From: an uncultured Lachnospiraceae bacterium
Lineage (GTDB): Bacteria > Bacillota > Clostridia > Lachnospirales > Lachnospiraceae
NCBI GenBank assembly: GCA_934408585.1
Contig: CAKRVA010000001.1
Location: 248,001 to 312,000, forward strand
Direction: 5' to 3'
Length of the DNA: 64,000 bases
How positions within the stretch are numbered: the stretch's first letter is position 1; every line of letters starts with the position of its first letter. The position numbers and the translations under genes are program-made. The notes under the pieces were generated by a model that searched no databases, was not told the origin of the DNA, and saw only the letters and a program-made list of their open reading frames with translations. Shown here one piece after another: positions 42,237 to 51,200 of this stretch.

Positions 42237-43130
42237 CTATCCCTCCTGTGTGATTAATATACTTTCACGGTTTGCATCCAGTTCCTTCTTAAGCAGGAAC
42301 GCTGCTCCCACAATTACAACCGCACCTAAAACAAAGAAAATTCCCCATACAACCCAGCTTTCAAAATCTCCAAGTATAAATGCAAGCAACTGTCCCGAAA
42401 GATTAAATGCAAGATGTAACATCACAGATAAAAATACAGATTTACATTTTCCTGCAACATATCCCAGTACCAATCCCAATACAAACGCATACAATCCCTG
42501 AACCAGATTCAAATGTAAAATTCCGAATAACAACGCCTGAATCGTATTCGCAATCCAGAACTTCGCTCCCGCTTTCTGCAAAAACCGGAGTGTCAAACCA
42601 CGGAATAATAACTCTTCCGAAATAGGTGCAATAACTACCGTTGCAAATAGTGACCACACAGTCGTTTCGCCAATGCCTGCCATCTGCATAAGTTCGGAAT
42701 ATGCTTCTATCGTATCCGGGAAAATTACTGCGCAAATCTGTAAAAGGAATCCAATGACGAACTGCAGTCCTATTGCGAACAATACACACATCCCTATGGT
42801 TCTTACATTGGCAGCTTCCTTAATAGTTCGATTGGTACACTGCTTCTTTATAAGAATGCCATACCAGATACCTGCGAAAATTAACATAGCAACCTGAGCA
42901 GCAATGATAACATAAATAATATTACCCAGATAATAATTCGTTGCTCCTTTCTGTACCGCCTCCAAATTATCTAAAGCCTCCGGTCCCTGCTCCATTACCA
43001 GCTTGCTGGAATAAATTGCTGTTCCGACAATACCCCACACAACTGCTACGACCACCTGTATAATCAGTGCTCCAACCATAGGAACCAAACTTAAAAAGTA
43101 ATATCCAACTTTATGTTTTTTCTTTTCCAT
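42237..43130 (-). CDS. CPBP intramembrane metalloprotease
   Basis: This eight-span membrane protein (297 aa) of the CPBP/Abi family has the catalytic motif SEELLFRGLTLRFLQ (the EExxxR block), a second conserved block GILHLNLVQGLYAFVLGLVLG, and the last block HLAFN. The family cleaves prenyl proteins, or activates or provides immunity to bacteriocins in Firmicutes. It heads an operon with an XRE regulator and a DUF3169 protein, so a stress or self-protection role is possible. Confidence 0.9.
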   Translation of the reverse strand: MEKKKHKVGYYFLSLVPMVGALIIQVVVAVVWGIVGTAIYSSKLVMEQGPEALDNLEAVQKGATNYYLGNIIYVIIAAQVAMLIFAGIWYGILIKKQCTNRTIKEAANVRTIGMCVLFAIGLQFVIGFLLQICAVIFPDTIEAYSELMQMAGIGETTVWSLFATVVIAPISEELLFRGLTLRFLQKAGAKFWIANTIQALLFGILHLNLVQGLYAFVLGLVLGYVAGKCKSVFLSVMLHLAFNLSGQLLAFILGDFESWVVWGIFFVLGAVVIVGAAFLLKKELDANRESILITQEG

Positions 43131-43165
43131 TTTCTTTTTCCGCCTTTCTCACTTGCAAAATTCAT

Positions 43166-43248
43166 TTGTCATGATGACAATTATTTTGTTCTTTTTGACA
43201 ACCATCTTTGTCATATAGATACTATCATATGACAACAATTGTTGTCAA
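43166..43248 (-). promoter_or_regulatory. Promoter and palindromic operators of the CPBP-XRE-DUF3169 operon
   Basis: TTGACA (43243-43248), 18 nt, TAGTAT (43219-43224) on the minus strand. The -35 is embedded in an 18-bp perfect palindrome TGACAACAATTGTTGTCA (43230-43247). A second palindrome TTGTCATGATGACAA lies at 43166-43180, and half-sites TTGACAA and TTGTCAT lie between. The shared TTGTCA half-site suggests one dimeric repressor, most likely the XRE protein of the operon. Confidence 0.75.
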
Positions 43249-43286
43249 TATCTTTTTTATTATTTTTCTCCACTAAAAAAATATAG

Positions 43287-43327
43287 TAAAAAACAGGGCG
43301 GAGTGCACCTTCACACTTCGCCCTGTA
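43287..43327 (-). terminator. Terminator of apt-purine permease operon
   Basis: ACAGGGCGGAGTG pairs with CACTTCGCCCTGT, followed by TTTTTTAC on the minus strand, 22 nt past the permease stop. Confidence 0.9.
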
Positions 43328-43348
43328 ATAAATCTGATATTCTGTTTC

Positions 43349-44713
43349 TTATAGGAAAATAAATTTACAAATAAACAATACCGCAAGAATATACATCAGT
43401 GGTGTAATCTTCTTTGCCTTTCCGCAAACCAGATTGATAACTACATATGAAATTATTCCGGCAGCAATTCCATCTGAAATGCTGTAAGTAAGTGGCATTG
43501 CAATCAATGCAAGATAAGCGGGAACCGCTTCTGTGTAGTCCGCAAAATCAATATCAACCACTGCAGAAATCATTAAGAATCCTACAAATAACAATGCAGG
43601 TGCCGTTGCAAATCCGGGTATGGTAATAAAGATTGGAGAGAGGAAAATAGCAAGCAGGAACAATAAGCCCGTTACTACGGACGCAAGTCCTGTTCTACCG
43701 CCTTCCGCAACACCTGCAGAGCTTTCGACAAATGTTGTTGTCGTTGAAGTGCCAAGAATTGCTCCTGCTGTTGTTGCAACTGCATCTGCCAAAAGTGCCT
43801 CTCTGATACGAGGAAGCTTTCCATCCTTATCCATCATGTCTGCCTTTGTTGCACATCCGATTAATGTTCCGATGGTATCAAAAATATCAACAAACAGAAA
43901 TGCAAAGACAATTGCGATAAAATCAAATATTTTTAATGTAGAAAAATCTGCCTTAAAGCACTGTCCAAAGACAGAGGAAATTGCTCCAAGGTTAAAACTG
44001 CTCCATGTCGGAATCAGAGAATAATATTCAGCCTCCGGTACTACGGTATAAAGTCCCGTCAACTGACAGATAATTCCCAGAATCCATGTTGCCAAAATAC
44101 CAATCAGTATAGAACCACGGACTTTTTTAACATAAAGAATTGCAATGATAAAAGTACCGATTACTGCTAACAATGCGGAAATTCCAGCCGTATGGAAATC
44201 AGCTGTAAAATCTACAAACTGAACCAGTGTAGATTCATTGTTTACAATAATTCCACCGTTCTGTAATCCGATGAATGCCACAAAAAGTCCGATTCCTACA
44301 GAAACTCCCTTTTTTAATTGGAGTGGAATTGCGTTAAAAATTGCTTCACGGACATTCGTCAGGGAAAGTACAATAAATATCAGACCTTCTACAAATACGG
44401 CAAACAATGCAATCTGCCAGGAATATCCCATAGAATCAGGACCGCATACGGTGTATGCAAAATATGCATTTAATCCAAGTCCGGGTGCCAGTGCAAACGG
44501 ATAGTTTGCAAAAAGTGCCATACATATTGTTCCGATAAATGCTGCAAGTGCTGTTGCAATAAGCACTGCCTGTGCATCCATGCCGGATGCGGATAAAATA
44601 CTTGGGTTAACTGCCAGAATATACGCCATTGTCATAAATGTTGTGATACCGGCAATCACTTCGGTTTTTACCGTTGTGTTGTTTTCTTTCAGTTTAAATA
44701 CCTTCTCTAACAT
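43349..44713 (-). CDS. NCS2-family purine (adenine/guanine/hypoxanthine) permease
   Basis: This proton-coupled nucleobase importer of the AzgA/PbuG branch has 454 residues. It has family blocks TVKTEVIAGITTFMTMAYIL, ANYPFALAPGLGLNAYFAY, LFVDIFDTIGTLIG and TTTTFVESSAGVAEGGRTGL, and about 13 membrane segments. The ATG is 41 nt after apt, so uptake and salvage of purine bases are coupled. Substrate choice within the purines is not decided by sequence. No purine riboswitch is visible in the operon leader. Confidence 0.92.
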   Translation of the reverse strand: MLEKVFKLKENNTTVKTEVIAGITTFMTMAYILAVNPSILSASGMDAQAVLIATALAAFIGTICMALFANYPFALAPGLGLNAYFAYTVCGPDSMGYSWQIALFAVFVEGLIFIVLSLTNVREAIFNAIPLQLKKGVSVGIGLFVAFIGLQNGGIIVNNESTLVQFVDFTADFHTAGISALLAVIGTFIIAILYVKKVRGSILIGILATWILGIICQLTGLYTVVPEAEYYSLIPTWSSFNLGAISSVFGQCFKADFSTLKIFDFIAIVFAFLFVDIFDTIGTLIGCATKADMMDKDGKLPRIREALLADAVATTAGAILGTSTTTTFVESSAGVAEGGRTGLASVVTGLLFLLAIFLSPIFITIPGFATAPALLFVGFLMISAVVDIDFADYTEAVPAYLALIAMPLTYSISDGIAAGIISYVVINLVCGKAKKITPLMYILAVLFICKFIFL

Positions 44714-44754
44714 CTCTTTTCTCCTTCGCCCTCATTTCATTTTTATCTGTTTGT

Positions 44755-45279
44755 CTATTTTCCCTCATAAGTAATCACAGATTCCACATCATATCCGGCA
44801 AGTTTCTCACGTCCGTTCAATCCTGCCAATTCCATCATAAAGATTACTTTTACAACATCGCCACCCAACTGTTCAATCAGCTTGATGGCTGCTTCAATCG
44901 TTCCACCGGTTGCAATCAGATCATCTACGACAACCACCTTCTGTCCCGGTTTGATGGAATCCTTATGCATTTCTATCGTTGCTGTACCATACTCCAGATC
45001 ATAAGTCTGCTCAATCGTTTCGCAAGGCAGTTTTCCTTTTTTACGAATCAATACAAACGGTTTTCCCATAGCATATGCAATTGGAGCACCAAGAATAAAT
45101 CCTCTGGATTCCGCTCCTGCAATTACATCAAACTCCACACCGTCCAAAAGCTTAATCATGGAATCGATTGCAAGCTTTAATCCATCCGCATCCTGAAGTA
45201 CACTCGTTACATCACGGAAGATAATTCCAGGTTCCGGAAAATCCTTGATGCTGCGGACATAGTCCTTAAGTTCTTTCAT
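44755..45279 (-). CDS. apt: Adenine phosphoribosyltransferase
   Basis: APRT converts adenine and PRPP to AMP and pyrophosphate (purine salvage, cytosol). The 174-residue protein has the N-terminal YVRSIKDFPEPGIIFRDVT, AGAESRGFILGAPIA, FVLIRKKGKLPCETI and the PRPP loop VVVVDDLIATGGTIEAA, all typical for APRT. The ATG follows GAGAGG. It is first in an operon with the purine permease. Its upstream region contains palindromic element copy 3, whose outer arm begins 36 nt before the start codon. Confidence 0.95.
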   Translation of the reverse strand: MKELKDYVRSIKDFPEPGIIFRDVTSVLQDADGLKLAIDSMIKLLDGVEFDVIAGAESRGFILGAPIAYAMGKPFVLIRKKGKLPCETIEQTYDLEYGTATIEMHKDSIKPGQKVVVVDDLIATGGTIEAAIKLIEQLGGDVVKVIFMMELAGLNGREKLAGYDVESVITYEGK

Positions 45280-45314
45280 TTTAAAACCTCTCCCATCTTA
45301 GTTTCTTATGTAGG

Positions 45315-45616
45315 GTTCGATGGGCAATCATGGTTTCCATACTTTATATGCCAAAAAGCACAAATGTATTCTGTATTGTGCTTTTTGAAGGTACTTAGTA
45401 GTTCTTACAATTTCATAAGAATATCAGCAATTTTCGTACAGGGATGTACGAAAAAGGTGATATTGAGCCCGGATGGCGAATTATCACCGGTTGCGTAATC
45501 ATACATTAATGTAATTGAAATTGTTAGAACTTCTTAGTGCCGGAAAACCGCACAAATAAGAATACATTTGTGCTTTTGGCAAAAGAAAGTAATGGCAACT
45601 ATGATTGCACATCGAA
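45315..45616 (+). repeat. Structured palindromic element, copy 3 (candidate ncRNA)
   Basis: This is the longest copy. GTTCGATGGGCAATCAT (45315-45331) faces ATGATTGCACATCGAA (45601-45616), GCACAAATGTATT faces AATACATTTGTGC, and GGTACTTAG faces CTTAGTGCC. The pairing is nearly continuous into the core, 45427-45494. The first core hairpin has loop AGGGAT instead of ATGGAT, with the same stem as copy 1. The second keeps GCC-CGGAT-GGC. It separates the apt start from the secreted-protein terminator. No ORF is present. Confidence 0.75.
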
Positions 45617-45691
45617 TCCATATATCAAATACACTTTTTATTATATTTTCTATCCCCTCAAAACGCAAGAATAAGTTCTTAAACAGCCCAC

Positions 45692-45727
45692 AAAAAAGCC
45701 ACAATTTCATGAAGAAGTTGTGGCTTT
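45692..45727 (-). terminator. Terminator of the CxxC lipoprotein/secreted protein operon
   Basis: AAAGCCACAA pairs with TTGTGGCTTT around a 12-14 nt loop, followed by TTTTTTGTG on the minus strand, about 28 nt past the stop. Confidence 0.85.
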
Positions 45728-45754
45728 CATTAACATAATATGAACTGTCTGTTT

Positions 45755-47365
45755 TTATTTTACGGAGTAAGAATAAAGGGAACAAATTTTTAATGGACCA
45801 TACCAGTCACACTCCGTATCTATCTTTGTATCAGCAGGAATCATAACTTCGTATTGCTGATGCAGATATTCAAATTGAAGCTTGATGGTAAGATCTCTTC
45901 TTTCTGCAAGCTTTTCCATAAACCACTTTGGATATGCACACCATCTTCCCATCTTCAATGTAATCTCTGCACCTTGTTTTGCAGATATAACCTGTTTTGC
46001 GGCTTCTGTACATGCATAGCTGTATGCGGAAACCGGAACACTCTCTTCATAGAAACCGCAAATGGTACATGCGTATGCCTCCAGACCATCCTGTTCGTTG
46101 CTTGGTGCCATAACACTTGTCCATTGGAAGTTATGTGCATGTGGTGCTCCACCAGCATTTCCTTTCGCGGCTGCATGACTGTTACCACTTCCATTACCGG
46201 TAGTAATTGGTGTATAGTCGTTTTTGGGTGCGGTCAATGGCACTAATATATAGGTAGAAAATTTGTCAGAACCAAAAATAAGTTTTTTTGTTGCCGGATC
46301 ATATGTAGATGGTATTTCTGCATATTCCCCGTCATGTTCACGAATTACCGCATAACCATTTGCCTCCTGATTAACCGTAAGGAATATTTCTGCATTACCT
46401 CCTTGCGTTTCCGTCTTTTGACTTTCCCAATAGTCCCCATTTCCTTTTGACACCATTTGGTACGTTGATATGTCCAAAGATTGTATTTTTTTCGAAGTAT
46501 CTAACTCTTCTCCATTATTTAATGCAACCGAATTACCTGCATTTGTATTTGGATTTGATAATTTTACAAGTACTGTTCCTGTTTGTGCTATTGTTCCACC
46601 ATTTCCAATACTTCCATCAGCTGCAACCGCTGTTGCATTATTTTGTACTTCATCCTCTTTGGGTACAAAAATTCCACGAAAATGAATATTGGTGTCCGGC
46701 ATTATGAATTCAAACTGACTTACCTCATTTTGCGCTGCCAATGTAGCTCCACCATTTATGCTTACCCCGGCAATCTGATATCCGTAATCCGGTTTCAGTT
46801 CCACAACAATTTTATCATCCTTTTTGGCAACAACATGCTGGTCATCTGTATTTGATACACCATTGATAGATAACACACGAACTGTTCCATGTTCCACATA
46901 TGCATCTTTTCCAAAGGTATTTTCATCATATGCCCACACAATCGTTCTTATTGTACCACTTCCGATAGAAACATTAATGGTATATGCAGTACTTGCAGGT
47001 ACATTAGTTATCTCAACCATATCTTTTTGAGATGATGTTGCAATTGCTGAAGAATAATCTACGGAATTGATTACAATACTTTTAAACTCAAATCCAAAAC
47101 TTGCACTTAAAGTGATTGTATTTGTTTCACCATTTCCTGTATTCCCATTTACCGTTCCCGTAGTCAATCCTCCACCAGGTGCCTGAATTTTACTATTATC
47201 ATTAATTTTAATTTCTTCAAGCATACCTGTATCACCGGTAACCGTTATCGTAATCTCTCCTGTTTCTGCTTTTGCTTCCATCACATTTCCCATAAACACG
47301 GTGGTAATCGTAAGCAAAAATGCCAATATCATACTTAAAACTCTCTTGCCAGATAGTCTCTTCAT
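45755..47365 (-). CDS. Large secreted protein with the shared C-terminal module
   Basis: This 536-residue exported protein has a signal peptide (about 1-32, VLSMILAFLLTITTVFMGNV, AKA cleavage). Several beta-sandwich-like regions follow (KITVNVTGDTG-type start, FEFKSIVINSVDYSS, VELKPDYGYQIAGVSINGG, FIMPDTNIHFRGIF), similar to bacterial surface repeat domains. The C-terminal part has HAHNFQW, DGLEAYACTICGFYEES and LAERRDLTIKLQFEY...YEVMIPAD, related to the tandem paralogues at 17.7-19.6 kb. The ORF opens at 47434, but ATG 47365 follows AAAGGAGAAAAGG. No sorting motif is seen. Function unknown. Confidence 0.75.
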   Translation of the reverse strand: MKRLSGKRVLSMILAFLLTITTVFMGNVMEAKAETGEITITVTGDTGMLEEIKINDNSKIQAPGGGLTTGTVNGNTGNGETNTITLSASFGFEFKSIVINSVDYSSAIATSSQKDMVEITNVPASTAYTINVSIGSGTIRTIVWAYDENTFGKDAYVEHGTVRVLSINGVSNTDDQHVVAKKDDKIVVELKPDYGYQIAGVSINGGATLAAQNEVSQFEFIMPDTNIHFRGIFVPKEDEVQNNATAVAADGSIGNGGTIAQTGTVLVKLSNPNTNAGNSVALNNGEELDTSKKIQSLDISTYQMVSKGNGDYWESQKTETQGGNAEIFLTVNQEANGYAVIREHDGEYAEIPSTYDPATKKLIFGSDKFSTYILVPLTAPKNDYTPITTGNGSGNSHAAAKGNAGGAPHAHNFQWTSVMAPSNEQDGLEAYACTICGFYEESVPVSAYSYACTEAAKQVISAKQGAEITLKMGRWCAYPKWFMEKLAERRDLTIKLQFEYLHQQYEVMIPADTKIDTECDWYGPLKICSLYSYSVK

Positions 47366-47387
47366 GTAACCTTTTCTCCTTTTCTTG

Positions 47388-48074
47388 TTATACTGTTCCC
47401 GTGCCGCCACACGTTTTGCAATTTTTATTTCCATTGCAGACCGGACACAAATGCGTCAATTGTCCCTGACAGTGTGTACAAAGCTTGGCCGGTGCTCCAT
47501 GACACACATCACAGACCTGCTGCCCCGTACCATTACAGAAATTGCAGGCAACCGCATTAGCAGGTGCTGCCGACGCAGCATCCTCGGCTGACGCTTCACC
47601 AGGTGCTTTTTCTCCGTTTGGCATCAGTTTTCCTGCTCCTTTACAATGATGACAGGCAATCATACCACTGCCACCACAGGTATTACAGGATTCATAACCG
47701 GTCTGATTACAGGCTTTACATTTTACAATTGTTGTCCCGTTACACTCACTACATACAATCCCCGTTCCATTACAATCCGGACAGGTATGGTCGGAAATCT
47801 CCTGCGGCTGAGTTTCTACTGATGCCTCGGGTGTTGCCGGTGTAACTTCACTCTTTTTGCTTTCTTCCTTTTGTACCTTCTCCATCGTTGGAGTGACCGT
47901 CGGTTGTGCTGTTGGTTGCGTTGTTGGTTGTGCTGTTGCAACCGCTTCTTCCACAATTTCCTGTTCCTGTACAGCAGCCATATCTGTAGACACTTTTGAA
48001 CCGCATCCACATATCAGCGCTCCTGTCAGTAATGTCATCAGAAAGAATGCCTCTACCTTATTTTTCTTTTGCAT
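47388..48074 (-). CDS. Lipoprotein with CxxCxG zinc-ribbon repeats
   Basis: This 228-residue protein has a lipobox LLTGALICGCGSKV (lipidated Cys at about 23). A proline/threonine/glutamine linker (TAQPTTQPTAQPTVTPT) follows, then about ten CxxC pairs, many of DnaJ type: CPDCNGTG, CSECNGT, CKACNQTG, CNTCGGSG, CHHCKGAG, CNFCNGTG, CDVCHG, CTHCQG, CPVCNG, CKTCGGTG. Zinc-ribbon repeats of this kind are usual in cytosolic DnaJ, so their place on an exported lipoprotein is odd. It lies 22 nt before the secreted protein gene, in the same operon. Confidence 0.75.
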   Translation of the reverse strand: MQKKNKVEAFFLMTLLTGALICGCGSKVSTDMAAVQEQEIVEEAVATAQPTTQPTAQPTVTPTMEKVQKEESKKSEVTPATPEASVETQPQEISDHTCPDCNGTGIVCSECNGTTIVKCKACNQTGYESCNTCGGSGMIACHHCKGAGKLMPNGEKAPGEASAEDAASAAPANAVACNFCNGTGQQVCDVCHGAPAKLCTHCQGQLTHLCPVCNGNKNCKTCGGTGTV

Positions 48075-48144
48075 ATATTCTCCTTTTAAAAAAGTCGTTT
48101 AGATACATTTATACATATTATTTATACAATAAATTTGCGGAAGG

Positions 48145-48194
48145 AAAAAAAGATTTCCAATTTTGTCAATTGACATATTGGAAATCCTTTTTTC
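48145..48194 (-). terminator. Terminator after polC
   Basis: GATTTCCAAT pairs with ATTGGAAATC, with inner TTGTCAATTGACA, and is followed by a T run on the minus strand. It ends the long housekeeping operon about 11 nt past the polC stop. Confidence 0.85.
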
Positions 48195-48204
48195 TTTAAT
48201 TCTT

Positions 48205-51200
48205 TTACATAGCAAAATCAAACAGACTAATCTGATTCGACTCCGGTAAATCTCCAAGAATACCGAGTTCACTCATCAGGTCGATAATCGTTTTGGATGC
48301 TTTTGTTCTCATACGGAAATCATCCTTTGACAAAAATGGTCCATCTTTGGCAGCTTCTACGATGGCATCAGCAGCCTTATCTCCCAAGCCGTCAATACTA
48401 CTTAGTGAAGGCATAATCTTTCCATCAATAATTTGGAAATTCCTGGAATGTGCCCGGAATATATCTATTGGTGTAAACTCAAATCCTCTTGCATACATTT
48501 CCTGTACAATCTTCATATCCTTCAGACTGTCCTTTTCTTTGTTTGTCAGAGAATCACCGCGCTTCTTATATTCCCGCATTACATCTTCCAGATGCTTTTG
48601 TCCCTGACACATAATTTCATAGGAAAATGCCGAGGCACGGATGGAAAAATATGCCGCATAGTAAGCCAATGGATAATTGATTTTACAATAAGCAATTCTC
48701 CATGCCATCATAACATAAGCGGCCGCGTGCGCTTTCGGGAACATGTACTTAATCTTTTTACAGGAAGCAATGTACCAGTCGGGAACCCCCTGTGCGGTCA
48801 TTGCCTCTTCCCACTCTGGCTTCAGACCTTTTCCTTTACGTACACTTTCCATGATGGTAAAGGACAACGCACTGTCTACGCCCTTGCTAATCAGATAAAT
48901 CATAATATCGTCACGACAACAGATACAATGCGAAATATCCGCAGTACCTTCCAGAATCAATGTCTGGGCATTTCCAAGCCATACGTCTGTTCCATGACCG
49001 AGTCCGGAAATACGAATCAAATCCGACAGACTTTGTGGCTTCGTATCCAAAAGCATCTGTATAACAAAGTCTGTACCAAATTCCGGTACTCCGAGGGAAC
49101 CAACCGGACATCCATCAATCTGATCCGGCGTAATTCCAAGTGCTGAAGTATTCTGGAACAATGACATGACCTGTTTATCATCCAATGGAATCGTTGTCGG
49201 GTCAATTCCGGTCAAATCCTGCAGCATACGTATCATGGTCGGATCATCATGGCCGAGAATATCAAGCTTTAACAGATTATGGTCAATGGAATGGTAATCA
49301 AAATGCGTTGTAACAATATCGGTCGTCATATCGTTTGCGGGGTGCTGCACCGGTGTAAAAGAGTTAATATCCTCTCCCACAGGAAGTACAATAATACCTC
49401 CCGGATGCTGTCCGGTACTTCTGCGGACTCCCGTACAGCCTAAAACGATACGGTTAATCTCCGAAGTACGTTTTCGTTTTCCACGTTCTTCATAATAGTT
49501 CTTTACATATCCAAATGCCGTTTTGTCCGCCAGCGTAGCAATCGTTCCCGCACGATACGTCTGTCCTGCTCCAAAAATAACTTCGGTATATTTATGTGCC
49601 TTACTCTGATACTCTCCGGAGAAATTCAAGTCAATATCCGGTTCCTTATCTCCCTTAAATCCCAGGAACGTTTCAAACGGAATATCAAAGCCGTCTTTAA
49701 TCAGTGGTTCGCCACATCTCGGACAGGTTTTATCCGGAAGGTCACATCCCGCGTTTCCGGCGTGCTCCTTAATCTCCGGTGAATCAAAATCATAGTACCT
49801 GCATTTTGGACACCGATAATGTGCCGCGAGGGAATTTACCTCCGTAATTCCAGCCATAAACGCGACAAGTGACGAACCTACGGAACCTCGCGATCCTACC
49901 AGATATCCGTCCTCCACGGATTTCCAAACAAGCTTCTGTGCAATGATATACATTACGGCAAATCCATTACTGATAATGGAATGCAATTCCTTTTCCAGAC
50001 GGTCCTGTACAATCTGCGGAAGCTCATCACCATATAATTCATGCGCACGGCGGTAGCAGATATCTTTTAATGTCTTATCACTATCCGGAATTACCGGTGG
50101 GCACTTATCCGGGCGCACCGGTGACATGACATCAATACGGTCGGCAATTTTATTCGTATTTGTAATTACGATTTCTTCTGCCTTATCACTTCCAAGATAT
50201 TCAAATTCTGCAAGCATTTCTTCTGTTGTACGCAGGTAAAGCGGTGCCTGGTCATCTGCATCTTCAAAGCCTTTTCCTGCCATGATAATTCTACGATAAA
50301 CTTCATCCTCCGGGTCCAGAAAATGCACATCACAGGTTGCAACTACAGGCTTCTGAAATTCCTCGCCCAATGCAACAATCCTGCGGTTGATATTCATAAT
50401 ATCTTCCATACTGTTGATGCTTGGAACCCTCTCGGATTCAATCATAAATTTATTATTTCCGAGTGGCTGGATTTCAAGGTAATCATAAAAGTCAACTAGT
50501 CGGGCGATTTCACTTTCCGGTTTATCTTCCAGTAGCGCACGGTACAGTTCTCCTGCTTCACAGGCGCTTCCCAGAATCAGTCCCTCCCGGTGCTTCATCA
50601 AAAAGCTCTTGGGAACTCTTGGTCTTTTGCTGTAATAATCCAGATGCGACGCAGAAACAAGACGGTACAGGTTTTCACGCCCCACATTGTTCTGTGCAAG
50701 GATGATAGCATGATAAGACGGAAGGCGTTTTACAACCTCCTTGCTGTCCTCCCCCATCGCATTTACGTCTGCCAATTTTGTTGCTCCCTGCTCTTTCAGC
50801 ATCGGAATCATTTTTACAAACATCTGCGCTGTTGCCTCTGCATCATCTACGGCACGATGATGATTTTCCAGAGAAATTCCGAGTGTTTTACATACAGCAT
50901 CCAGCGTATGCTTTGCCTGGTTTGGCAAAAGCACTCTTGCAATTCCCAACGTATCTACATAAGTAAATTCCCGATTCAGATGTAACCGCTGCACATTTTC
51001 CTTAATAAAGCTCATATCAAAGGACGCATTATGTGCCACTAGAATGGCATCTTGGCAAAAATCCAGAAATTCCGGCAATACGGTTTCGATAAGCGGTGCA
51101 TCCATTACCATACTATCGTTAATACTCGTCAGTTTTTCAATTCGGAACGGAATTGGTACCTGTGGATTTACAAATGTAGAAAAACGGTCTGTTATCTCCC

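Noticed and set aside
45280..45754. Purine riboswitch upstream of apt and the purine permease
   Set aside because: The folded region is the repeated palindromic element found at two unrelated sites and lacks purine-aptamer loop sequences. It also lies mainly on the other strand's side of the gap.
47388..48074. Cytosolic DnaJ fragment
   Set aside because: There is no J-domain, and a clear lipobox precedes the zinc-ribbon repeats.
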